Assembly (NCBI GenBank): GCA_016787705.1
Contig: JAEUTP010000002.1
Location: forward strand, 186,001-250,000
Source of the DNA: Bacteroidia bacterium
Lineage (GTDB): Bacteria; Bacteroidota; Bacteroidia; B-17B0; Aurantibacillaceae
DNA length: 64,000 nt
Direction: 5' to 3'
A model generated the notes under the pieces. That model was not told the origin of the DNA and made no database searches. It saw only the letters and a list, made by a program, of their open reading frames with translations. Both the position numbers and the translations under genes were made by a program. Each line of letters begins with the position of its first letter. The stretch's first letter is position 1. Of this stretch, positions 9,240-17,755 are shown one piece after another.

Positions 9240-10062
9240 GTTTATCTATTATTACGCCTTGCGGCAGTATTTCCTCAATGGTTTCTGTTTTTACTTTTTT
9301 TACTTTAGAAATTTGCTGCGCAAGCCAGTCAGAATAATAAATGATCTTCCAATTACCCTGTTTATCTTCTACTAAAGCTGTTAAGCTCTCTACCCAATCG
9401 CCTGAATTGAGATATTCAATTCCATTAATGTTTTTAATGGCGGGTTGATGAATGTGCCCGCAAATAATGCCCTGACATTTTCTTGACTTTGCTACTTTCA
9501 CCAACTGATTCTCGTAATCATTAATAAACGAAACAGCCGATTTTACTTTTGCTTTTACTACCTGCGATAATGAGTAATATGGTAAGCCTTTTTTCTCACG
9601 ATAGTTATTATAATGCCTGTTCAGCCAAAGTAAAAAGGTATAACCAACATCTCCCAACTTGGCTATCCAGGCAAATTTGGTGGTGATATTATCAAAGATA
9701 TCACCGTGCGTTACGAAATATTTTTTTTCTACACCATAATGCACATGATGTTTCTTTATTTTAAAATTTCCTAGTGTAAAAGGTAATATCTCATCTAAAA
9801 AATCATCATGATTTCCTCTTATGTAAATAATCTCGTCGCATTTGCTCTTAGATATAAGATTGATAATGTGTTTAAAAAAATTGCTGTGTTGTTTTTTCCA
9901 TTTGCCATTTTTGCGAAGCTGCCAACCGTCAACAATGTCGCCATTAAGGATAAGTGTTTCGCATTTATGATGCTTTAAAAAATTAACAACCTCTTTTGCT
10001 TTGCTGGCTTTTATGCCCAAGTGAATGTCGGACAGTACAATAGTTTTGTAGAATGTTTTCAT
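9223..10062 (-). CDS. LpxH-like UDP-2,3-diacylglucosamine diphosphatase family metallophosphoesterase
   Basis: A 279-residue calcineurin-like phosphoesterase. The five metal-binding blocks are present in order: SDIHLG (Asp12, His14), LNGDIVDGW, RGNHDD near residue 77, THGDIFD, and GHIHQPA near residue 210. The family includes enzymes that hydrolyse UDP-2,3-diacylglucosamine to lipid X in lipid A synthesis, and the Bacteroidota homologues are usually annotated so. It leads a three-gene operon with the glycosyltransferase (overlap 17 bases) and the lipid kinase. Whether it or a separate LpxH is the true lipid A enzyme cannot be decided here. Confidence 0.85.
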   Translation of the reverse strand: MKTFYKTIVLSDIHLGIKASKAKEVVNFLKHHKCETLILNGDIVDGWQLRKNGKWKKQHSNFFKHIINLISKSKCDEIIYIRGNHDDFLDEILPFTLGNFKIKKHHVHYGVEKKYFVTHGDIFDNITTKFAWIAKLGDVGYTFLLWLNRHYNNYREKKGLPYYSLSQVVKAKVKSAVSFINDYENQLVKVAKSRKCQGIICGHIHQPAIKNINGIEYLNSGDWVESLTALVEDKQGNWKIIYYSDWLAQQISKVKKVKTETIEEILPQGVIIDKHAEQS

Positions 10063-10129
10063 TAAAACAGTTTTACAAATTTGGCACTCTTATATTGCCT
10101 TTGCATTATTTACAGATTATTAAAAAATT

Positions 10130-10160
10130 AAAAACCTGCACCGGAAAAACGATGCAGGTT
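10130..10160 (-). terminator. intrinsic terminator of the T9SS type A cargo gene
   Basis: Minus-strand hairpin with arms AACCTGCATCG and CGGTGCAGGTT (10150-10160 and 10133-10143), one G-T pair and a six-base loop, followed by a T-rich tract. It lies 28 bases past the stop of the gene at 10188. Confidence 0.85.
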
Positions 10161-10187
10161 AATTAAATGTATTTTTATTGTTATAAC

Positions 10188-13100
10188 TTATTCAACTATT
10201 AGTTTTTTGCTTGTTTTAAAATTATCGTTTAAAATATTGATAAAATAAATTCCTTTATTAAAAGAAGTGGCATCAATCAAAAGATCTTGCTTAAAAGAAA
10301 TTGTTGAGTAAACTTTTTTTCCAAGAAGATCAATGATTTCAATTATTCTAAGCTCATCCGAAGTAAAAGATAAATTTACTTGGCCACTCGTGGGATTTGG
10401 ATAGATGTTAAACTCTTCTACCTGTTCTGTTTCGTTTAATCCCGTGCATATTGAAACATTTTGAATAAATGTGATAGCATTGGTGCAGCTATTTGCCGCT
10501 GTTGCAGCAACTGTATATGTTGCATTTGCTGTTGGATTAACTGTGTATGAAGCTGCATTTGGGCCACTTGTCCAGCTATAAGTAGAAGCGCCACTTGCTG
10601 TTAAAGTAGCTGTCTGTCCAACACAAATTACACTTGAAGAACTTGTAACTGTAATTGTTGGTATAGGGTTAACACTAATACTTTGAGATAAAGAACTTAC
10701 TGAACAATTTGTTCCTCCGGTAATAGCAACTGAATAATTACCACTTGCAGCAGCCATAACTGTATTAGATGTTGCGCCAACAATTGGTGTACCATTATTG
10801 CTCCATTGATAATTTAGTCCCGAAGAAAATGGCACACTAATTACAGGGCCATTATTAGCGCACAAACCGGTTGTATTTCCACTTACACTTAAAGAACTTG
10901 AAACAGGAGACGCACAACCCGGAATACCATAAATAGACAGTGAGCTGCTGATTTCGTTGGCAGCTATAACAAGGTGCATGCCGTTAGGGCTTTGCGATTG
11001 CGGAATAAAAATAATTCCTTCTGCGCCACGGTCAGGACCGTTAGTTGTAATACTTCGGTTATTTACATAGGTTACATAAACCGGCGCATTAGGATTTGTT
11101 ATATCATAAACCATAATACCACCAATACGCTCTAAAGCTATGAAAGCAAAAGTGTTTGTTCCAATAGCTCCAATGGCAATCCCTTCGGTCTCCGGACCTT
11201 TATCATCACTTCTATCCTTTTTAGAAATAGTTGTATTGCTTGCGTTAAACATTAAAGAAAAAGAATTGGTTGAAGTAATTAATTCCATTTGATCACCACT
11301 ATCATAAACTAAATTTCCTGTATTGGCATTCCAAATAGAGAATGAACGCGCGCCATATGCGTAAAGCGTATCCATATCCCCATCGTTATCTGTATCGCCT
11401 AATTTATCGGTAATATTTAAACGGCCTAACACAAAATTATTCTGAAGATCGGCAGCATTTGGAAATTTAACCGGATCTAAAGTAACAGTGCTTATTCGTT
11501 TCTCTTCGCTAAAACCTGTATAAGCACGCGAATCACCTTCGTTGGCAGTAACCAAATAATTTACACCGCCTATTGTGTAGCTTGCGATAGCATCTGGTAA
11601 ATACAATCCTTTTAAAGGAAAGTTAGCAATGTTAACGCCTTTGGTCATATTAGACGCATCTAAGCCGGTATTTAATGCGCTGTGATTTTTTGTTCCTAAT
11701 GATTTGATATAATTAATAGAGTTGTTTGAAAGATTGATCTCAACGATCGCATTATTTTCCTGCAAAGTAACCCATGCCTTTGAATCGTCTTTTGCAATAG
11801 AAATATATTCCGGCTCAAAATCTTTTGAAGCAGAAGCGCCTAAGCCGTATATTCTTATTCCTTGCGCTTTCAAGGAAGATTCTTGCCCGTTGTAAACCGT
11901 AAATGTAACATGCGCCACATTGCTTTGAGATAAAGCAGCAATACCCCCCGAAATATCAATGATACTAACAGATCCATCAGGGTCTGTTGTGTAAGCATCA
12001 TTCGGTTCACCTTCATTAGCAGTGAATACTTTTGTGCCGGCGTGGTTAAAGGTGATCATATCAGGCATCATACCCACATTTACTTTTTTTAAGAACGTAC
12101 CATTCATATCAAAGAAAACAACCTTACCACTATCCTGCGGATTTGTTCCACCGATTGCCAATGAACTATTTTCAATAGCACAGGCAACAGTTCCGTTTTT
12201 TACCGCAACCGAGTTTATATTTCCGTAAGAAGTAATGTTAATGCTTGCAATTTGTGTTGGGTTGGCAGGATTGATAAAATCAATAATGTCTAATTTTCCA
12301 CCAATACTATTAGCAATATATAAACGTTGCGTGCTTGGATCGTGTACTACGATTTCTGCAGAATTAGTTCCTGAAACAAAATTCTGATAGCTGCCTAATA
12401 AATTTAAGCTAATAGTATTTGCAGCTGCAGGCGCAACTTTATCATCATCCAAAATATAAAAGGTACATTGATTGGTTCCGCCAATTGTTGCGTTCATTTG
12501 CGGAACTAATTTTAAAATAACATACTCTGCACTTTCAAGTATGGCATCGTTATTAACATTTATAGATAAAGAAGCAGTAGAATTTGGAGGCAAACCCGCT
12601 GCAAAAGTAACCGTAGCAACTGCGATTGTATAATCACTTGCGCTTGCATTTGACCAGGCTGATGCAACAACATTTACCGCGCTAACAGAAGTACTTGCAC
12701 TTGTTTGTTTTAAGTAAATAGTTGCAGATGTGTTAGTTTCAACAACCGAAGTATCGTTGCTTAAAAATGATATAATTGCCGGACTAGCTGACGTATTAAG
12801 TGACACAGAGCTTACAGCATTTGTTTGTGATGCAAATGGTGTTATTGAAAAAGTGCGTGGCTGCGTCCATGTATTATTAGTAGTATTAAAAACTCCTGTA
12901 GCAGTAATAACATCCGGACCAGGATCTGTTGTGAAAAAATTTCCTGTATTTAGTTTGCCACCGGAGTACAGATCATTCACTGGCATTTGGTATCCGTCAA
13001 GCCCGGCATTAACAATTGCCGAGCCCAAACCTGTGCCAAAAAATAAAGCGTCTTTAGGTACTGATGAATTGGTGATACTTGCTACGGGTAAATCAAAAAC

Positions 13101-13532
13101 AGCAACACCGTCTGCGTTAGTTCCGCCATTTCCAAAAACACCGGCAGCGGCAGGAGTTCCAATGCCACCATCACCATTTGCATACTTTACATTTAAAACT
13201 CTTAATTTTTGTCCGGCAGGTACCATGCAGCTTCCGCCAACATATACAACATTTCCGGCGGCAACCGAACCTGAAGTAATTGCAAAAGCATAACTTATTG
13301 CGCCTCCGGCTATCCAACCAGCCGTTGTGGCATTGCCATTATTATTTACTATAACAGTATAAGGTGTTAATCCAAAATTAATTGGTTTTGTTGCTATTAA
13401 TTCTACGAATTCATGACAACTATCTGTCCCGGCAGGATTTGGAAAAAATTCGCTGATAACTAATCCTGGATTTTGTGCACTTAATTTAATTACCAAAAAA
13501 GTAATTAAGATGATAAATAATTTTTTGTTCAT
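10188..13532 (-). CDS. choice-of-anchor I protein with lamin-tail and Calx-beta domains and a T9SS type A sorting domain
   Basis: A 1114-residue secreted protein. After a signal peptide (MNKKLFIILITFLVIKLSAQ), the order is: a lamin-tail-like domain beginning LVISEFFPNP (about 20-180), a Calx-beta-like segment (about 250-370), a choice-of-anchor I beta-propeller-like region (about 375-875, with LYIANSIGGKLDIIDF and TANEGDSRAYTGFSE), Ig-like repeats rich in Ser/Thr (about 880-1030), and a C-terminal FNIYPNPTSGQVNLSF domain that is the T9SS type A sorting signal. It should cross the outer membrane through T9SS and be released or fixed to the cell surface. A secreted metal-dependent phosphatase/esterase or adhesin has been suggested for similar proteins; I cannot assign activity. 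Confidence 0.9.
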   Translation of the reverse strand: MNKKLFIILITFLVIKLSAQNPGLVISEFFPNPAGTDSCHEFVELIATKPINFGLTPYTVIVNNNGNATTAGWIAGGAISYAFAITSGSVAAGNVVYVGGSCMVPAGQKLRVLNVKYANGDGGIGTPAAAGVFGNGGTNADGVAVFDLPVASITNSSVPKDALFFGTGLGSAIVNAGLDGYQMPVNDLYSGGKLNTGNFFTTDPGPDVITATGVFNTTNNTWTQPRTFSITPFASQTNAVSSVSLNTSASPAIISFLSNDTSVVETNTSATIYLKQTSASTSVSAVNVVASAWSNASASDYTIAVATVTFAAGLPPNSTASLSINVNNDAILESAEYVILKLVPQMNATIGGTNQCTFYILDDDKVAPAAANTISLNLLGSYQNFVSGTNSAEIVVHDPSTQRLYIANSIGGKLDIIDFINPANPTQIASINITSYGNINSVAVKNGTVACAIENSSLAIGGTNPQDSGKVVFFDMNGTFLKKVNVGMMPDMITFNHAGTKVFTANEGEPNDAYTTDPDGSVSIIDISGGIAALSQSNVAHVTFTVYNGQESSLKAQGIRIYGLGASASKDFEPEYISIAKDDSKAWVTLQENNAIVEINLSNNSINYIKSLGTKNHSALNTGLDASNMTKGVNIANFPLKGLYLPDAIASYTIGGVNYLVTANEGDSRAYTGFSEEKRISTVTLDPVKFPNAADLQNNFVLGRLNITDKLGDTDNDGDMDTLYAYGARSFSIWNANTGNLVYDSGDQMELITSTNSFSLMFNASNTTISKKDRSDDKGPETEGIAIGAIGTNTFAFIALERIGGIMVYDITNPNAPVYVTYVNNRSITTNGPDRGAEGIIFIPQSQSPNGMHLVIAANEISSSLSIYGIPGCASPVSSSLSVSGNTTGLCANNGPVISVPFSSGLNYQWSNNGTPIVGATSNTVMAAASGNYSVAITGGTNCSVSSLSQSISVNPIPTITVTSSSSVICVGQTATLTASGASTYSWTSGPNAASYTVNPTANATYTVAATAANSCTNAITFIQNVSICTGLNETEQVEEFNIYPNPTSGQVNLSFTSDELRIIEIIDLLGKKVYSTISFKQDLLIDATSFNKGIYFINILNDNFKTSKKLIVE

Positions 13533-13747
13533 GTGTTATATATTTTTTAGCAAAGAACCTGCATGTTATTTAAGTGGACGTTTGTTAAAGATTATGCGAT
13601 AATGAACTTATCGGTGCAAAAAATTACCCGCGTGTTAAGGCAGCACCAAAAACTGTTCACAATTTATTTACAATTGATGTTAATAGCATTAAAGATTTGT
13701 TTTAGCTCAACAAATAATAATTATCTTTATCACCTCAAAATAATTCT

Positions 13748-15274
13748 ATGCAAAACGTATTAAAAGCTTTAGGCTTAAAAGAAATAAACGATGGTTGTTC
13801 AACCGGAAAAAACTGGTTCGCTAACGGTGATATTTTAGAATCATATAGCCCGGTTGATGGTAAATTAATTGGTAAAATTAAAACTGCAACAAAGGCTGAT
13901 TATCAAAAAGCAATTTCGGCAGCAGCAGATGCTTTTATTTATTGGAGAACAATTCCTGCACCAAAACGTGGTGAATATGTACGCCAGTTTGGAGATAAAC
14001 TACGCGCTAAAAAAGCTGACCTTGGAAAACTGGTTTCTTATGAAATGGGAAAATCTTACCAGGAAGGTTTAGGCGAAGTACAGGAGATGATCGACATTTG
14101 TGATTTTGCCGTGGGCTTATCACGCCAGCTGTACGGCTTACAATTACATAGCGAACGCCCTAACCATCGCATGATGGAGCAATGGCATCCGTTAGGAATT
14201 GTAGGCATTATTTCTGCTTTTAATTTCCCTGTAGCCGTATGGTCGTGGAACACGGCATTAGCATGGATCTGCGGTGATGTTTGTATCTGGAAACCATCTG
14301 AAAAAACTCCTTTATGCTCCATCGCCTGCCAGCACATTTGGAATGAAGTAGCAAAAGAAAATAATTTACCCGAAGGAATTTCGTGTTTGGTAAATGGTGA
14401 TTATAAAATTGGAGAATACTTAACAGAAGACACGCATGTACCTTTAATTTCTGCAACAGGTTCTACGCGCATGGGTAAAATTGTTGGTGCAAAAGTGGCA
14501 GAGCGTTTTGGAAAATCAATTTTAGAGTTGGGTGGTAACAACGCCATTATCATTACAGAAAATGCTGATCTTGACACGACACTTGTGGGTGCTGTATTTG
14601 GCGCTGTTGGCACAGCCGGCCAGCGTTGCACAACTACACGCCGTTTAATTATTCACGAAAATATTTACAACAAAGTAAAAGAGAGCCTGGTAAAAGCTTA
14701 CGGACAATTAAAAATTGGTGATCCTTTGGATGAAAAAAATCATGTTGGTCCGTTAATTGATAAAGATGCCGTTAAAGGTTACATGAGTGCTTTAGAACGT
14801 GTAATCACAGAAGGCGGCAAAATTATTGTACCGGGTGGTGTGCTGGAAGGTAAAGGTTATGAAAGCGGTTGTTATGTAAAACCTGCTATTGCCGAAGCTA
14901 AAAACGAAATGGCAATTGTACAACACGAAACATTCGCGCCAATTTTATATTTAATGAAGTATAAAACTTTAGAAGAGGCTATTGACATGCAAAACGGGGT
15001 ACCGCAAGGTTTATCAAGCGCAATTATGACATTGAACATGCGTGAAGCAGAATTGTTCTTAAGCGCATCTGGTAGTGATTGCGGAATTGCAAACGTAAAC
15101 ATAGGAACAAGCGGTGCTGAAATTGGCGGTGCATTTGGTGGCGAAAAAGAAACCGGTGGTGGCCGTGAAAGTGGATCGGATGCCTGGAAAGCTTATATGC
15201 GCAGGCAAACCAATACTCTTAACTGGGGTAACACATTGCCTTTAGCTCAAGGTATTAAATTTGATCTGGGATAA
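13748..15274 (+). CDS. ALDH7-family aldehyde dehydrogenase (aminoadipate-semialdehyde dehydrogenase-like)
   Basis: A 508-residue NAD(P)-dependent aldehyde dehydrogenase closest in pattern to antiquitin (ALDH7A1), which oxidises 2-aminoadipate semialdehyde / piperideine-6-carboxylate in lysine breakdown. Signature stretches are LHSERPNHRMMEQWHPLG, FNFPVAVWSWN, ATGSTRMGK, LELGGNN with general base Glu260, and AGQRCTTTRR with catalytic Cys294. The C-terminal GGGRESGSDAWK segment also matches this group. The ATG at 13748 gives the normal N-terminus. A TTTG (13696) and TATCTTTA (13722) upstream could be its promoter. No other lysine-degradation gene is nearby, so the substrate is inferred from family resemblance. 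Confidence 0.9.
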   Translation: MQNVLKALGLKEINDGCSTGKNWFANGDILESYSPVDGKLIGKIKTATKADYQKAISAAADAFIYWRTIPAPKRGEYVRQFGDKLRAKKADLGKLVSYEMGKSYQEGLGEVQEMIDICDFAVGLSRQLYGLQLHSERPNHRMMEQWHPLGIVGIISAFNFPVAVWSWNTALAWICGDVCIWKPSEKTPLCSIACQHIWNEVAKENNLPEGISCLVNGDYKIGEYLTEDTHVPLISATGSTRMGKIVGAKVAERFGKSILELGGNNAIIITENADLDTTLVGAVFGAVGTAGQRCTTTRRLIIHENIYNKVKESLVKAYGQLKIGDPLDEKNHVGPLIDKDAVKGYMSALERVITEGGKIIVPGGVLEGKGYESGCYVKPAIAEAKNEMAIVQHETFAPILYLMKYKTLEEAIDMQNGVPQGLSSAIMTLNMREAELFLSASGSDCGIANVNIGTSGAEIGGAFGGEKETGGGRESGSDAWKAYMRRQTNTLNWGNTLPLAQGIKFDLG

Positions 15275-15298
15275 TTTTTTGACAGAACTGTCATTTCG

Positions 15299-15341
15299 AG
15301 CGGAGTCAAGAAATCTTACGATTTTTTACTCCGCTTTTTTA
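15299..15341 (+). terminator. intrinsic terminator of the ALDH7 gene, made from a repeat-like element
   Basis: Arms AGCGGAGT (15299-15306) and ACTCCGCT (15328-15335) enclose a second pair AAGAAATC / GATTTTTT around a TTAC loop, giving a nearly continuous 16-bp stem followed by TTTTTT. A perfect 14-base palindrome TGACAGAACTGTCA lies just before it at 15280-15293. Confidence 0.8.
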
Positions 15342-15388
15342 TTTAAAATACTATGATTTAATTTTACGTGTCACCCTGAACCCGATTT

Positions 15389-15449
15389 ATCCCAATAGCC
15401 ATTGGGATCAGAACTAAAAGAGAACTGAGATTCCGGGTCAAGCCCGGAA
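15389..15449. repeat. two REP-like palindromes
   Basis: Two separate GC-rich hairpins: ATCCCAAT-AGCC-ATTGGGAT at 15389-15408 (8-bp stem) and TTCCGGG-TCAAG-CCCGGAA at 15431-15449 (7-bp stem). Both differ in composition from the surroundings and resemble dispersed intergenic palindromes. Family membership is an inference. Confidence 0.6.
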
Positions 15450-15458
15450 TGACTAGAA

Positions 15459-16706
15459 TTACTTTTCCTCTTCCTTAAAAGGATTTCTTGGGATCCACTC
15501 TGCGGGTTGTAAAAACGAAATAAATGGTTTTTGAATTAATTTTGAAATGGTATTTTGCGGTTTGATGTAGCAAATTAAATTCTCTGCCTTAGCGCCAACC
15601 GTTGTCTTAATTTCCGCGGCTGTTCTTCCTAAATTTACTTTTGCGCGCTTGTTTTTGATAGCCTCATCTATCATGGCATACAAAATATTCTGGTACAAAT
15701 TGTATTGATTGTTCAATTCATAATCAAAACCAATGTAATGCGCTTCTAAAGAATTATCGGGCATTAAAAAGCTACTTGCAAAAGCAATTAATTTTCCATC
15801 TTTTAAAAATGCCTTTACAGTAAATTCTTTTTCATAAATAGTTTTAACGCTGCTAAAATAATCTTCAGGCAATTTTATTAATTTAAATTTAGCCTTCTCA
15901 AAAATACCTTCATACAATTTATACAATTGTTTTTCATGCGTTTTAATCTCATCAATAGTTAAGTATTTTATTTCTACGCCTTCAATACTTTTAAAGATGG
16001 ATTTAGCACGGTTACGGTACTTCTTAGAGAATAGTGCAATGTATTCTGACACGGAGTTAACTTCTGAAGGAATATCCACCACCAAATTAGGTTCTACAAA
16101 AAAATTAGAATACTTTTCGTCTTCAAATAATTCTGCCGGTTGCAAAGGCTTATGAAAATCTTTTAATAGAATAGCGGAAATTGTTCTGGCCAGCTTTTCT
16201 TCCTTAGAAACGATCTCTACTATTTTTAATAGAACGGTGTGCGCCTGATCTTCGCTTAATTTTTTATCAAATAAATATCCGTATTCGCCACTTACCAAAT
16301 TATTGCCGCAGGTAAACAAGCGTAATAACACTTCATCCTTATTAGAATCAATATATTTCTCAAATAAATTCAGGCGCTTTGATTTTATATCCTGAACCTG
16401 CGTATCCAATAATTCACCAAAAACACCGGCTTTGAAATCTACAATCTGAAAATAGATAATACCGCATGGTTTACCTTTATAGTAAACAATAACATAACGA
16501 GACGTTAATTTTGTATGTTGGCCAGTTTCAACAATAGCTAAATAATCACGCTCTAAAAAAATCGTATCATTTTTACTGATAGTATCCCAATCGTTTGCAG
16601 GAACAGAACTTGCCCTTTCGTAAAGCGAAAAAGAAAAATCGTCGTTCAGACTTCTAAAAGGCAAAAATCTTTTTTTAGAAGAAACAGGTTTACAAAAAGT
16701 GAACAT
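15459..16706 (-). CDS. GNAT / FemAB-like acyltransferase family protein
   Basis: A 415-residue cytoplasmic-looking protein with no signal peptide. The C-terminal half (about 215-390) has the pattern of a BioF2/FemAB-like GNAT domain: a conserved KKYRNRAKSIFKSIEG helix, the core strands of VKAFLKDGKLIAFASSFLM, EAHYIGFDYELNN and a terminal VNLGRTAAEIKTTVGA motif common in DUF482/peptidogalycan-type acyltransferases. The N-terminal half includes a second strand set (YYKGKPCGIIYFQI), consistent with a tandem GNAT fold. Acceptor is unknown; a cell-wall or lipid substrate would fit relatives. It is convergent with ALDH7, separated by the terminator and REP-like palindromes. Confidence 0.7.
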   Translation of the reverse strand: MFTFCKPVSSKKRFLPFRSLNDDFSFSLYERASSVPANDWDTISKNDTIFLERDYLAIVETGQHTKLTSRYVIVYYKGKPCGIIYFQIVDFKAGVFGELLDTQVQDIKSKRLNLFEKYIDSNKDEVLLRLFTCGNNLVSGEYGYLFDKKLSEDQAHTVLLKIVEIVSKEEKLARTISAILLKDFHKPLQPAELFEDEKYSNFFVEPNLVVDIPSEVNSVSEYIALFSKKYRNRAKSIFKSIEGVEIKYLTIDEIKTHEKQLYKLYEGIFEKAKFKLIKLPEDYFSSVKTIYEKEFTVKAFLKDGKLIAFASSFLMPDNSLEAHYIGFDYELNNQYNLYQNILYAMIDEAIKNKRAKVNLGRTAAEIKTTVGAKAENLICYIKPQNTISKLIQKPFISFLQPAEWIPRNPFKEEEK

Positions 16707-16822
16707 AATCTCAGCTAAAATTACTAATTAAATTTGTGCCAAATGGTGAATTAGCTTATTAAAAACACTAAATATTTATAAAATTGAGTTTTAAAAATTG
16801 AGTATATTTAAATCATCAAATT

Positions 16823-17719
16823 ATGACACCAGATTTTAAACATACACCCGTTATTGACCAGGTTGGAATTGAGGAACGTGTTGCCCGCTTTAATACCCGA
16901 AGCATTAAAAAAGAAACTAAATTATTGGGGTTGAAATTGGCGCTAAACATGATAGACCTTACTACATTAGAAGGAAAAGATACCGAAGGAAAAGTAAAAC
17001 AAATGTGCTATAAAGCCATGCATGTTTCTGATGACCTACCGGGTTTACCAACAGTAGCAGCCGTTTGCGTGTATCCCAATCACGTTGCTACCGCAAAACA
17101 GGTTTTAAAAGACAGTCATGTAAAAATAGCTTCGGTTGCAACTGCCTTTCCAAGTGGTAACTCCACTTTAAATATAAAATTAGAAGACACTAGGCTGGCC
17201 GTGGATAGCGGCGCAGATGAAGTAGATATGGTAATTAGTCGCGGCGAGTTTTTAAAAGGCAATTACAATTTTGTGTTTGATGAGATAGCTGCCATTAAAA
17301 AAGCCTGCGGTAAAGCGCGTTTAAAAGTTATTTTAGAGACCGGCGAACTTTCTACATTAGACAATGTACGAAAAGCAAGTGATATTGCGATACACGCGGG
17401 TGCAGATTTTATAAAAACATCAACCGGAAAAATACAACCTGCTGCAACTATGCCGGTAACCTTGGTAATGTTGGAAGCCATAAAAGATCATTACTTAAAA
17501 ACAAATGTAATGATAGGCATGAAACCTGCAGGGGGCATCTCAACTGCAAAAAGTGCTTTACAATATTTGGTGATGCTGAATGAAACGCTTGGCACAAAAT
17601 GGATGACCAATGAATGGTTTAGATTTGGAGCAAGCAGCCTGGCCAATGATATTATTTTACAATTAGGCAAAGAACAAAAAGGCGTTTATTATAGCAAGGA
17701 TTATATTAGCATTGACTGA
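16823..17719 (+). CDS. deoC: deoxyribose-phosphate aldolase
   Basis: Cleaves 2-deoxyribose-5-phosphate to glyceraldehyde-3-phosphate and acetaldehyde in deoxynucleoside breakdown. The Schiff-base lysine is Lys198 in DFIKTSTGK and the second catalytic lysine is Lys234 in GMKPAGGIS. CVYPNHVATAKQ and EVDMVISRGEFLKG are further class I DERA motifs. At 298 residues, with an N-terminal extension of about 60 residues, it resembles the longer eukaryote-like DERA group rather than the 259-residue E. coli enzyme. An aldehyde dehydrogenase follows after 36 bases, a logical partner for removing acetaldehyde. Confidence 0.95.
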   Translation: MTPDFKHTPVIDQVGIEERVARFNTRSIKKETKLLGLKLALNMIDLTTLEGKDTEGKVKQMCYKAMHVSDDLPGLPTVAAVCVYPNHVATAKQVLKDSHVKIASVATAFPSGNSTLNIKLEDTRLAVDSGADEVDMVISRGEFLKGNYNFVFDEIAAIKKACGKARLKVILETGELSTLDNVRKASDIAIHAGADFIKTSTGKIQPAATMPVTLVMLEAIKDHYLKTNVMIGMKPAGGISTAKSALQYLVMLNETLGTKWMTNEWFRFGASSLANDIILQLGKEQKGVYYSKDYISID

Positions 17720-17755
17720 TAATTGATAAAAGATTAAGCATTAAAGACATTTAGA

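Noticed and set aside
12730..13293. 187-residue ORF antisense to the T9SS type A cargo
   Set aside because: Shadow of a Ser/Thr/Ala-rich coding sequence; composition mirrors the real frame and no domain is seen.
13563..13763. 66-residue plus-strand ORF before the ALDH7 gene
   Set aside because: Overlaps the ALDH7 start, has no signal, motif or promoter of its own; likely chance in a promoter region.
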